Shown: in pieces, positions 1 through 7,404 of the stretch
Numbering within the stretch: the first letter of the stretch is position 1
Layout of the letters: every line of letters begins with the position of its first letter
NCBI GenBank assembly: GCA_002308115.1
Contig: DBVJ01000038.1
Coordinates: 1 to 13,989 of the forward strand
Direction: 5' to 3'
DNA from: Lachnospiraceae bacterium UBA1267
GTDB taxonomy: Bacteria > Bacillota > Clostridia > Lachnospirales > Lachnospiraceae
Length of the DNA: 13,989 nucleotides
Translations under genes and position numbers: made by a program
Notes under the pieces: generated by a model
Database searches by the model: none
Told to the model about the DNA's origin: nothing
What the model saw: the letters and a program-made list of their open reading frames with translations, nothing else

Positions 1-27
1 GTCCAAAACTCTGCTAAAATGTGTCTA
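1..27 (+). promoter_or_regulatory. Putative promoter of sigma-factor operon, cassette 1
   Basis: The first 27 bases align without gaps to 6728-6754 upstream of the second sigma gene. Shared parts are GTCC at 1-4, TGnTAnAAT at 12-20 and AATGTGTCTA at 18-27. TGCTAAAAT reads as an extended -10 element of a housekeeping sigma-A promoter. Alternatively GTCC and TGTC, about 16-18 bases apart, could be -35 and -10 elements of an ECF-type autoregulated promoter. The bases upstream of GTCC lie outside the window, so the -35 region cannot be judged. Confidence 0.45.
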
Positions 28-44
28 AGAATGTGAGGGGTCAC

Positions 45-590
45 ATGAGAGATACGGAAATCGTCCAACTGTTCTTCCAACGAGATGAGCGCGGTATCGC
101 TGAATTCGAGCAGCAATACGGCGGAAGGCTCCTTCGCACGGCCGAAGCGCTCTCGCTTCCGCGGGAGGACGCGGAGGAAGTGCTGAACGACACCTGCCTG
201 ACGCTCTGGAAACACATCCCGCCCGACCGGCCGGACAATCTCGGAGCCTACGCGCGGAAGATCCTCAAAAACCTGGCCCTGAACCGGCTCCGCGATCAAA
301 ACGCACTAAAGCGGTGCGCGACCCTGGTGGAACTGGACGACGTGATCTCTCAGACGATACCCGACCCGCGCGCCAACACCGAAGAACAGGCGATCCTCGA
401 AACGACCGATCTCCTGAACAGCTTCCTCCGGAAGCAAAGCCCCTCCAAACGGAACATTTTCATCATGCACTACCTGTACGGACAGAACATCCCCGAGATC
501 CAGGAACACACTGGTTTCTCGGAAGCCAAGATTCGAAAGACGCTCCTCCGGATGAAGAACGAACTCAAGGACAGCCTCCAAAAAGGGTGA
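45..590 (+). CDS. ECF-family RNA polymerase sigma factor, cassette 1
   Basis: The protein has 181 residues, a normal size for a two-domain ECF sigma factor that redirects RNA polymerase to a small regulon. Region 2 covers about residues 5-85: DAEEVLNDT at 42-50, the IPPDRPDNLGAY segment at 58-69, and the core-binding/-10 recognition helix KILKNLALNRLR at 72-83. Region 4 covers about 125-178, with YLYGQNIPEIQEHTGFSE at 143-160 and a helix-turn-helix ending KTLLRMKNELK. I chose ATG at 45 rather than GTG at 21, because GAGG at 35-38 is correctly spaced and the cassette 2 paralog starts at the same point (MRDxEIVxLF). The putative anti-sigma gene follows 20 bases downstream, which suggests co-transcription. 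The family assignment is firm; the regulon is unknown. Confidence 0.93.
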   Translation: MRDTEIVQLFFQRDERGIAEFEQQYGGRLLRTAEALSLPREDAEEVLNDTCLTLWKHIPPDRPDNLGAYARKILKNLALNRLRDQNALKRCATLVELDDVISQTIPDPRANTEEQAILETTDLLNSFLRKQSPSKRNIFIMHYLYGQNIPEIQEHTGFSEAKIRKTLLRMKNELKDSLQKG

Positions 591-610
591 ACGGAAAAGG
601 ACACATTCAA

Positions 611-1747
611 ATGGACAAAAGAGACATTTTCGGCGAGGCCCTCGGCCGGATCGACCCAAAATATACCGAAGCCGCTGCCCGGAAAATGAGCCGGAAGGAG
701 CGTGTCGTCACGATTCCCGCGCGGCGCGTCGTTCTCCTGGCGGCCGCTGCCGTACTGATCCTCGCGCTCATCGCGGGCGGCGTTCTGGGGATCCTGCGCC
801 TCAACCGGGAAGACCCGAAGAATCCGACACAGATCGCGGACCATACGACCGCGCCCGAGCCCTCCAACCCGACAGATCCGAAGCCTTCGGACGAGCCGTC
901 CTCTTCTCCTTCGGAAAGCGAGCCCTCGAACAGCCCCAAGAGGCCTCCGGTCTCCATGGCTTCCGCGCTCAAGCTGGCTCCGGACGTCCGGATCGGCATG
1001 ACCAGCGCTTTCCTGCCCTTCGGCGATCGGGTCGCGTTGTACTCTTCCGTCTATATTCCGGACGACTACGATGCGGATTCCCTGCAAAATGAAGCCGTCC
1101 TCCACGAACACCTTGGCGAACTCTACTATTCCGGCGCCGGAAAATGGCACCTGGTGGACAATTCCCTCAATCTTCAGTATCTGATCCGCGAAGAGTCCGA
1201 CGGCCGTCTGAGCCTCTGGCAGTTCAGCTGCTTCCAGACCTGGGGCGGAGACACGCTTCAGAAAGAGTTCCCGGGCTGCAGTTTCAGCGAATATGAATAC
1301 AAAACGCTGCTGGCCACCTTCTATCACGTCACTTCCGCAGAAGACATCGTGAAGATCGAGATCCTTCCCGTGAGCGGCACCAGCTATCCAAGCGACCCCT
1401 CGCTCCAGACGGGCTTCGAGCCGATCGTCATCGAGAACGAGAACGACATCCAGACCGTCTATGACATTTTGCGGAAAATGGTCTGCTACGGAACCGGCTC
1501 GATGGCGGAGCACGCCAGGATGGTCGTATCTCCCGAGATCCAGAGCAAGCTGAGCGCAAACACTTCGCTTCAGGCTTTCTACGAGCGCGACATCCGGATC
1601 ACGCTCCGGGACGGAAGCGTCATCGAAGGACTGAAATACTCCGCGGTCTGGGGCTCCTTCTACGAGCAGGGCGGCATCGCCTACACCGGTCTCACGGAAG
1701 ATGACGTGACGATCATGAACGACTACGCAGACATCCAGACGAGCTGA
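611..1747 (+). CDS. Single-pass membrane protein, probable anti-sigma factor, cassette 1
   Basis: The protein has 378 residues. A cytoplasmic stub of about 38 residues contains EALGRIDPKYTEAAARKM at 9-26. One transmembrane helix lies at about 40-63 (Ala/Leu/Ile-rich, flanked by Arg). A Pro/Ser/Asp/Glu-rich linker covers about 68-113 and an extracytoplasmic domain about 120-378. The ectodomain, with SAFLPFGDRVALYSS at 132-146 and GRLSLWQFSCFQTWGGD at 198-214, matches no family I can name. An anti-sigma role is inferred from position just after an ECF gene, the topology, and the short 'IDxxxxEAA' helix, which I recall from other Firmicutes proteins beside ECF genes. It has no zinc-binding HxxxCxxC anti-sigma motif. 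Start ATG at 611 has AAAAGGA at 595-601. The frame stays open upstream through the sigma gene, but those codons lack a plausible start. Cys207 and Cys292 recur in the paralog and could form a disulfide. Confidence 0.8.
   Translation: MDKRDIFGEALGRIDPKYTEAAARKMSRKERVVTIPARRVVLLAAAAVLILALIAGGVLGILRLNREDPKNPTQIADHTTAPEPSNPTDPKPSDEPSSSPSESEPSNSPKRPPVSMASALKLAPDVRIGMTSAFLPFGDRVALYSSVYIPDDYDADSLQNEAVLHEHLGELYYSGAGKWHLVDNSLNLQYLIREESDGRLSLWQFSCFQTWGGDTLQKEFPGCSFSEYEYKTLLATFYHVTSAEDIVKIEILPVSGTSYPSDPSLQTGFEPIVIENENDIQTVYDILRKMVCYGTGSMAEHARMVVSPEIQSKLSANTSLQAFYERDIRITLRDGSVIEGLKYSAVWGSFYEQGGIAYTGLTEDDVTIMNDYADIQTS
1199..1248 (+). repeat. 50-base identical direct repeat, copy A
   Basis: These 50 bases within the first anti-sigma gene are identical to 8008-8057 in the paralog, while surrounding codons differ at many third positions. 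They encode residues around GRLSLWQFSCFQTWGG. The exact match stands out from the generally diverged cassettes. Confidence 0.85.
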
Positions 1748-1790
1748 CCGCCCGGCTGAAACACTGGAATTCTTGACCGGCAAATGCGCC

Positions 1791-1801
1791 GGAGGAAGGA
1801 G
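1791..1801 (+). promoter_or_regulatory. Ribosome binding site that decides a TTG start
   Basis: GGAGGAAGGAG is a near-ideal Shine-Dalgarno sequence ending six bases before TTG at 1808. It lies inside the reading frame opened by the upstream ATG at 1784, which itself has no good ribosome binding site. This favours TTG as the start of the following lipoprotein gene. Confidence 0.75.
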
Positions 1802-1807
1802 ATTTTC

Positions 1808-2809
1808 TTGAAACACCGCATATTCTGCATTTTATTCATACTCATCCTCGCGGCCGGCGCCCTTTTTACGGCTGCCTGCGTGGAACCTTCCCAGAGGAGC
1901 GAGGATCCGAGCGACAAGACCCCCGCGTCTGATGAAACGACCACGGTCACGGAATCCCCGACGGAAGCGACCGCCGAGCCTTCAACGGAACCCTCCACCG
2001 AGCCGACGACGGAATCCTCTGCCATGGAAGGCGAACCGGGCACGCCGGAGATCCGCTGGATCCAGATCTCTTACGCCTCCCGGCAGCTCAACGCCGCTGA
2101 CAAAACGAAGTTCCTCGAGTCTTATCTACGGCTTCTGGCCTTTACCGAGGACGTCTCCGGGCTGGATTACCTTTCCGACGAAGTCAAAGCCAACTGGGAC
2201 TATCTCCCCTATGCCACGGCTGATTTCACGGTCAGCGTCGTCTGGGAAGAAGAAAATGAATTCGTCGTCAGCTGTTACCGCCGTTCCGGCAAAGCCATCG
2301 GCGAAGGCCTCCGTTACGACCTCATCGTTTTCCAAAAGGACGGAGAACGCTGGATCGTGAGCCGCGACGTCCGAAGCGACCTCTGGATGATGGCAGACGT
2401 CCTGGACGACACCTACGAAATCGTTCAGAACGTGTTCCAAAAAGCCCGCGCCGCGCGCCCGGTCACGGAAGAAGAGGCCGAAGCCGCGAAAGAAGCCGCG
2501 CTCGAGCGGATCGTGAAAGAACAGGAAAGAGGCTGGTCCGAAGAAACGCTCCGGAAATACCGCGAAGCGCAGACACTTGTCTATGATTCGGATTGGTCGG
2601 ACGAGAATCTTCCCAAGGTCCTCGGCTGGACCTACGATTACCGGAATCCCGTAGTGCTCGTTTACGATTACACGTATTGGTCCGGATGGAAAACTGACGA
2701 GATGCTGTACGTCTCCCTGGAGAAAAACGCCTGGACCGCAAATTATATCGGCGGCGGCTTCCGTCCGGAACCGCCCGTGGAAATGCCCTTCAATCCTTCG
2801 AATCCTTAA
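1808..2809 (+). CDS. Single-module lipoprotein, cassette 1
   Basis: The protein has 333 residues from the TTG start, which gives MKHR, the same N-terminus as the paralog at 8562. A lipoprotein signal peptide has a hydrophobic core at 5-20 and candidate lipidated Cys24 in FTAAC. A Thr/Ser/Glu/Pro tether covers about 30-75 and contains the short repeat EPSTEPSTEPTTES. One folded module lies at about 95-320. Its marks are LSDEVKANW at 122-130, VVWEEENEFVV at 144-154, DLIVFQKDGERWIVSRDV at 171-188, RPVTEEE at 217-223 and DSDWSDENLP at 260-269. The same module occurs twice in the protein encoded 11 bases downstream. I recognise no named family. An outside-membrane, cell-wall-spanning location is inferred; a role as accessory sensor or partner of the membrane protein encoded just upstream is speculative. 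The 60-base gap before it shows no terminator. Confidence 0.82.
   Translation: MKHRIFCILFILILAAGALFTAACVEPSQRSEDPSDKTPASDETTTVTESPTEATAEPSTEPSTEPTTESSAMEGEPGTPEIRWIQISYASRQLNAADKTKFLESYLRLLAFTEDVSGLDYLSDEVKANWDYLPYATADFTVSVVWEEENEFVVSCYRRSGKAIGEGLRYDLIVFQKDGERWIVSRDVRSDLWMMADVLDDTYEIVQNVFQKARAARPVTEEEAEAAKEAALERIVKEQERGWSEETLRKYREAQTLVYDSDWSDENLPKVLGWTYDYRNPVVLVYDYTYWSGWKTDEMLYVSLEKNAWTANYIGGGFRPEPPVEMPFNPSNP
1976..2017 (+). repeat. Short tandem repeat coding for EPST-type tether
   Basis: Three imperfect 12-base units plus a partial fourth encode EPST, EPST, EPTT, ES in the unstructured tether of the first single-module lipoprotein. Such low-complexity repeats can change length by slippage or unequal recombination. 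Confidence 0.6.
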
Positions 2810-2820
2810 AGAGGCCCGTC

Positions 2821-5800
2821 ATGAAGAAAAGACTTTTATCGATCATTTGCATACTGGCGATGACTCTTTCGCTTTTTGCCTGTAAGAACCCGCCCGGAGA
2901 GACCACTTCCTCGACAGCAGATCCCGAGGAAAGCACCGAAGCGACCCCGGCCGAGACCACCGAGCCGGTGACCGAGCCTTCTTCCGAAGCTCCGACGCCC
3001 TCCGGTGAGGATGATCCGGAACATCCGGTCACGATGCACTATCTAAAGAGATCCGCAGATCTCTCCGAAGAGAGAAAAGAAGCGCTGAAAAGCTATGCCC
3101 GGCTTCTCGTCTATGCCGAAGACGTCCAGGACCTTTCCAGCATTTCCAAAGAAGTCAAGAAGAACTGGGAGTACTGGGAAGACAGCAACACGAACATCAA
3201 GGTGCTGAACCTGATCTGGGAAGACGACTATCAGTTCGTGGTCTGTATAAGCAGATCTGTCAACAAAGGCTATGATTCGGTGCCGCGTCATCACATCATC
3301 CAGTTCACCAAAAGCGTGTACGGATGGTTCGTCAAGAAAGATCTGTTCAGCGACAACGAGTTCAACGACCTGGAACCGCAGGCGCAGCGCACCGAGTTGC
3401 TCGCGGAACTGATCCAGGACGCCAGAACGAAGACTCCTTTGACGGAAGACGCGTTGGAAGAAGCCAAGATCGCTGCGATCGAACTGAACATGAGCGCGCT
3501 CACGCTTCGGATGTCGGACTATGAAAAGGGCATCTACCGGGAATACCTGGACGCGATCTATGATCCGGACTGGGAGGCGCAGTGGCTTCCGCGTCTGATG
3601 GCTTTGGATGAAAGCCTTCTGGACGGACAGCTCGTACTTCTCTGGGTCCAGTTCTCCGCGCTTCTGAACGGTGCGGATGCCAAAACTGTCCAGGGGATCG
3701 ATTCTTCCGCCATTGAAGGGATGTACCGCCCGGAAACCTATGGCTGGACCTTCATTCTCCGGAAAAACGACGCGAATTGGACGGCCGAGATGACCGGCAA
3801 CCGTATCGAACCGGATCCGCCGATGAGCACACTGGATCCGGACGCCCCGAAGAAAGAGATCACGCTCGGCCAGGAGATCCCCTACTCAGGCCCCGCCTGC
3901 GCGCTGACGGAAGCCCAGGCTGAAATTCTGCTCCGGTACTCCGGCCTTCTCGTCAATGAGTGGGATCCGGCGGAACTCACCGGCATCTCGGAAGAGGTCC
4001 GCGCGAACTGGGGATGGCGCTATGGGACAAAGCCTGAAGCCATTCCCGGGACCGTCCTCTGGAGCGACGATGATCTTTTCGTCATCCTGGCTGCCTATAC
4101 CAGCATGATGAACGAGAACGACTACTGGTTCCACCTGATCCGCTTTGAGCGGAAGGACGGTGAATGGTTCGCAGAAAAGGATATTTACGCCCCTGCCGGG
4201 CTTATGACGGGATTCTTCGACGACATGACCGAAGTGCTGACCGATCTCTTCTATCGTGAAAGGGCGCTTCATCCGCTGACCGAAGACGACTGGACCGCTA
4301 TCCGCGAAGCCATCATGGAACGCGCGATGATGCAGGCTCCGGTCCGGGCCATGACCCCGGAGGAACAAAACGCGTACCGGGAAAGCCTTGAGATCAGCTA
4401 CAATGCCGAATGGGAAAGGCAGAACCTCCCGCTCGCGCTCTTCATCCGCGATTACATGAGCACCCGCTACGTGCTGGCCTACCTGTCCGGATCCGGGCCC
4501 TCGGAGGACGGAACGGGCGTCAACAAAGCCTGGCAGATCCATTATTCCAAAGAAGAAGGCTGGTATGCCATCTGGGTCAATGAAGGCTGGGCGCCGGCTC
4601 CTGCCGATCCGGAGACACTTTCCTTCACGGACGACGATTATCCCAAGGTCGACGGCTCCACCTCCACGAAGCCCCTGGCGAAGGTCCTTCAGGAAGAGTT
4701 CACGGGCGCGGAAAATGTGGAGATCACCCATTCCAAGAGTCACCAGTCCTACCTGAACCTTGTCGACAAAAAGTGCGACATGATCCTCGCCGTAGAGCCC
4801 TCTCAGGATGAATATGCCTACGCCGCGGAGAAAGGCGTGACGCTGGAGGTCGAGAAAGTCACGAATGAAGGCTTTGTATTCTTCGTGAACAAGCGGAATC
4901 CGGTCGAATCGCTGACCCTGCAGCAGATCCGCGACATTTACAGCGGCAAGATCACGAACTGGAAGGAAGTCGGCGGCCAGGACGCGGAGATCGTGGCCTT
5001 CCAGCGGAATCCGGACTCCGGCTCGCAGACCGGCATGCTGTCCCTCGTCATGGGCGACACGCCGATGATGGAGCCCGTGAAAGGCACGGTCGCGGATAGC
5101 ATGAGGGAGATCGTGGACGTGATCTCCGCCTTCGACAGCGGCGAGTATGCCATCGGCTACTCCTATTACTACTACGCCAACACCATGTACCTCGGCGAAA
5201 ACGTGAAAATGATCGCCGTGGAGGGCGTGAAGCCCAACAACACGACGATCCGTGAAGGCCGGTATCCGCTCCTCACCGCCTACTACGCGATCACCAGAAA
5301 GGGCGACGCTTCGGAGAACACACTGAATCTCATCCAGGGCATCCTTTCCGAGCGCGGCCAGAAGGCCGTCCAGCGCGCCGGCTACGTACCGGTCATCGAC
5401 GTGGGCACCTACGATCCGGAGAACCCGGCTGCTTCGAACGAGAAGACCGTCAGTCTGAGCGACACCTACACGACGAATCCGGTGCGTGTCCTCGTGAAGA
5501 CCGATACCTACGGAGGCTATGAATACCAGTATGCCGTCCTGACCGGATTGAGCAACGAAGCGGTGCTTCAGAAGATCAACGACATGCTCCATGAAGACGC
5601 CAAGGCCTCCCTGATTCAGGGCCTCCAGCACGTGAAGCAGGGAGAACAGCACATCCAGTCCGGCGTCGTCGTGACCGCCAATTTCAATAACGTGCTGTCG
5701 CTGTATTCCTTAAACATTTTCCATAAGCAGAACGTGTCCCACTTCAGCATAAAGATCGGAACAAATGTCCGTCTGGACACCGGGGAGCGGCTCACGCTTC

Positions 5801-6618
5801 AGGATCTGTTCAAGACCGATACGAAAGGCAAGGACATTTTCAACGCCGATTTCTACGGAGAAGTCATCTTTAAAGCAAAGACTTACGGATACGCTTCCAT
5901 CTATAACGCGGAAGACTGGATCCTCTCTCTGATCCAGGACTATAACAACGGAGCGGACTTTAACTTCTATTTCACGCCCCGGGAAGTCTGCCTTCTGGAT
6001 CTTCTGAATCAGACAAACAGCGATAGTTGGCTGGATCTCTGGTTCACGAACTGTATGGAAGAAGTCACGATCTATCACAAGTACGAAGAGCTTCAGGTCT
6101 CCTATGACGGGACCCTGCCCTCCTCTTCCGCTCTTCCCGCGCTGACCGATCACGGCATCTGTGCCATGGCTGATTGTGAGAAGACGGACGATTACTTCCT
6201 GGACATCGGGTTCTATCTTCCGATCGACACGGATTTTCCGGAGGCCTGCATCAAAAAGGCGCAGGAACTGTATGAGCAGTATCGGGAGGACGTCCGGAAG
6301 GAGCTGAAGGAAAAGGCCGCTCAGGGCATCTATGCCTTCTATAATCCTTTAGTGGAAGTGAGGGATCCCTCGTGGTGGGACGAGGAAGGCGTCTGCGCGC
6401 TGACGATCAACAATGATTATAAGGAACTGTCCAGCCGTGAGGAGTTGAACAAACTGTATGAGGATACGCTGAAAGGCATCCGTGACCCGCACTTTGAGTA
6501 CTGGGGCAGGAACCATTTCATCTATGCCGCCTGGCCGGAAGAAACCCACGTGAAAACCATAACCTACTACTTCGACGAGGCAGGAAATATCCTCCGCACG
6601 GAGGAAGGCGGTTACTGA
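2821..6618 (+). CDS. Multidomain lipoprotein: two modules, PstS-like domain, RsiV/PdaC-like C-terminus, cassette 1
   Basis: The protein has 1265 residues. The signal peptide ends in lipobox LFAC (Cys21), followed by a Thr/Glu/Pro tether to about residue 65. Module 1 (about 80-334) and module 2 (about 361-597) both match the preceding lipoprotein: ISKEVKKNW/ISEEVRANW, WEDDYQFVV/WSDDDLFVI and HIIQF/HLIRF. A PstS-like substrate-binding domain spans about 600-865, with DGSTSTKPLA at 611-620, IRDIYSGKITNWKEVGG starting at 703, FQRNPDSGSQTGM at 727-739 and GYVPV at 854-858. DGSTST and R729/D732-S735 resemble anion-binding loops of PstS proteins. Residues about 880-1090 resemble DUF4163/DUF3298: GLSNEAVLQKINDML starting at 909 and NVRLDTGERLTLQDLF at 982-997. 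A helix (1141-1172) and a small C-terminal domain follow. AAAGAGG overlaps the upstream stop and sets the ATG. No Pst permease or ATPase is nearby, so sensing is more likely than uptake. Confidence 0.85.
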   Translation: MKKRLLSIICILAMTLSLFACKNPPGETTSSTADPEESTEATPAETTEPVTEPSSEAPTPSGEDDPEHPVTMHYLKRSADLSEERKEALKSYARLLVYAEDVQDLSSISKEVKKNWEYWEDSNTNIKVLNLIWEDDYQFVVCISRSVNKGYDSVPRHHIIQFTKSVYGWFVKKDLFSDNEFNDLEPQAQRTELLAELIQDARTKTPLTEDALEEAKIAAIELNMSALTLRMSDYEKGIYREYLDAIYDPDWEAQWLPRLMALDESLLDGQLVLLWVQFSALLNGADAKTVQGIDSSAIEGMYRPETYGWTFILRKNDANWTAEMTGNRIEPDPPMSTLDPDAPKKEITLGQEIPYSGPACALTEAQAEILLRYSGLLVNEWDPAELTGISEEVRANWGWRYGTKPEAIPGTVLWSDDDLFVILAAYTSMMNENDYWFHLIRFERKDGEWFAEKDIYAPAGLMTGFFDDMTEVLTDLFYRERALHPLTEDDWTAIREAIMERAMMQAPVRAMTPEEQNAYRESLEISYNAEWERQNLPLALFIRDYMSTRYVLAYLSGSGPSEDGTGVNKAWQIHYSKEEGWYAIWVNEGWAPAPADPETLSFTDDDYPKVDGSTSTKPLAKVLQEEFTGAENVEITHSKSHQSYLNLVDKKCDMILAVEPSQDEYAYAAEKGVTLEVEKVTNEGFVFFVNKRNPVESLTLQQIRDIYSGKITNWKEVGGQDAEIVAFQRNPDSGSQTGMLSLVMGDTPMMEPVKGTVADSMREIVDVISAFDSGEYAIGYSYYYYANTMYLGENVKMIAVEGVKPNNTTIREGRYPLLTAYYAITRKGDASENTLNLIQGILSERGQKAVQRAGYVPVIDVGTYDPENPAASNEKTVSLSDTYTTNPVRVLVKTDTYGGYEYQYAVLTGLSNEAVLQKINDMLHEDAKASLIQGLQHVKQGEQHIQSGVVVTANFNNVLSLYSLNIFHKQNVSHFSIKIGTNVRLDTGERLTLQDLFKTDTKGKDIFNADFYGEVIFKAKTYGYASIYNAEDWILSLIQDYNNGADFNFYFTPREVCLLDLLNQTNSDSWLDLWFTNCMEEVTIYHKYEELQVSYDGTLPSSSALPALTDHGICAMADCEKTDDYFLDIGFYLPIDTDFPEACIKKAQELYEQYREDVRKELKEKAAQGIYAFYNPLVEVRDPSWWDEEGVCALTINNDYKELSSREELNKLYEDTLKGIRDPHFEYWGRNHFIYAAWPEETHVKTITYYFDEAGNILRTEEGGY

Positions 6619-6622
6619 GGCA

Positions 6623-6655
6623 GGTTTTTAAACACCCTTTTGGTGCTCTTTAACC
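6623..6655 (+). other. Imperfect hairpin after cassette 1
   Basis: GGTT at 6623-6626 can pair with AACC at 6652-6655, and CACC at 6633-6636 with GGTG at 6642-6645 around a CTTTT loop. The stem is interrupted by several mismatches and no T-run follows. It may be a degraded terminator or chance; the strong terminator lies just downstream. Confidence 0.25.
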
Positions 6656-6669
6656 AAAATCACGCATCG

Positions 6670-6716
6670 GTTGATTGCAGATCGGCAGAAATGCCCTTCT
6701 GCAATCAACTTTTTTT
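6670..6716 (+). terminator. Intrinsic terminator closing cassette 1
   Basis: A perfect 12-base-pair stem, GTTGATTGCAGA at 6670-6681 with TCTGCAATCAAC at 6698-6709, encloses 16 bases that can themselves pair GGC with GCC. Seven T residues follow at 6710-6716. It begins 52 bases after the large lipoprotein stop and ends before the promoter-like element of cassette 2, so the two cassettes are probably transcribed separately. Confidence 0.9.
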
Positions 6717-6727
6717 GGTCCCACACT

Positions 6728-6754
6728 GTCCCTTTTCCTGATAGAATGTGTCTA
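6728..6754 (+). promoter_or_regulatory. Putative promoter of sigma-factor operon, cassette 2
   Basis: This aligns base for base with 1-27: GTCC at 6728-6731, TGATAGAAT at 6739-6747 and AATGTGTCTA at 6745-6754. The register is kept through TGAGG of the ribosome binding site at 6761-6765, and insertions appear only just before the ATG. TGATAGAAT fits an extended -10 element. The region about 17 bases upstream holds no good TTGACA, which fits an extended -10 or an alternative sigma promoter. A transcript from here would have a leader of only about 15-20 bases. Confidence 0.5.
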
Positions 6755-6773
6755 TACAGGTGAGGACCTCAAA

Positions 6774-7313
6774 ATGCGGGATGCCGAAATCGTCAAGCTT
6801 TTCATGAAACGTGACGAGCGCGCGATTGCCGAACTGGAAGGGCAATACGGGCGAAGGCTCTTTCGTGCTGCCGAAAGGCTGCTTTCCCGGGAAGACGCAG
6901 AAGAATGCGTGAATGACACCTGGCTTCAGGTCTGGAATCACATTCCGCCCGATGAGCCGGATCATCTTGGGGCCTACGCCGAGAAGATTCTCAAAAACCT
7001 CGCGCTGAACCGCCTTCGGGCCCAAAACGCCCTGAAGCGGAAGGCCACGCTGATCGAACTGAGCGACTCGCTTTCCGAGTGCCTCCCGGATCCGTACAAG
7101 GATACTGAAAATGAGGCAATCGCGAACGTGACGGACGTTCTGAATGAATTTCTCCGGAATGAGAGCCGGGCAAGGCGGAATATGTTCCTTCTCCGTTACC
7201 TCTACGGAAAGAGCGTCGAAGAGGTGGCAGAGACCATGGGACTCCCCTATGAACGTGTCAAGAAGACGCTCTGGCGTATGAAAGAACGCCTGAAAGAAAT
7301 CATGAGGTCGTAG
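6774..7313 (+). CDS. ECF-family RNA polymerase sigma factor, cassette 2
   Basis: The protein has 179 residues and is a paralog of the sigma factor at 45-590. Region 2 holds DAEECVNDTWLQVWNHIPPD at 41-60 and KILKNLALNRLR at 71-82. The stretch LGAY to NRLR differs from cassette 1 at a single residue. Region 4 holds RYLYGKSVEEVAETMGLP at 141-158, then a recognition helix ending KKTLWRMKERLK. Here it differs clearly from the first copy, so -35 preference may differ. ATG at 6774 is supported by GAGG at 6762-6765 and by alignment with the first copy. An upstream in-frame ATG at 6675 falls inside the terminator hairpin and is rejected. The next gene starts 91 bases downstream, against 20 in cassette 1. 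Confidence 0.94.
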   Translation: MRDAEIVKLFMKRDERAIAELEGQYGRRLFRAAERLLSREDAEECVNDTWLQVWNHIPPDEPDHLGAYAEKILKNLALNRLRAQNALKRKATLIELSDSLSECLPDPYKDTENEAIANVTDVLNEFLRNESRARRNMFLLRYLYGKSVEEVAETMGLPYERVKKTLWRMKERLKEIMRS

Positions 7314-7404
7314 AGCCGACTCAAAGAGTCAATGAAACCTTAGGCTTGCCCGAAAGCCCCAGACATGATTTGCACGAAAGCATCCGCTCGTAAAGGAAAA
7401 TGAG

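Noticed and set aside
314-610. Extended N-terminus of the first anti-sigma gene inside the sigma gene
   Set aside because: The frame is open by chance. The paralog starts at the position matching ATG 611, where a ribosome binding site precedes it.
470-1816. 448-residue minus-strand open frame over the first anti-sigma gene
   Set aside because: Arg-rich with no domain. The + strand product is supported by a transmembrane helix and a paralog.
3886-5652. 588-residue open frame on the minus strand
   Set aside because: It lies opposite well-supported PstS-like coding sequence. Its composition (His/Val/Arg-rich, no recognisable domain) is typical of an antisense shadow in GC-rich coding DNA.
7314-7404. 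Terminator or attenuator between sigma and anti-sigma genes of cassette 2
   Set aside because: Only short inverted repeats (GACTC/GAGTC, GGCTT/AAGCC) with no T-run; too weak to support.
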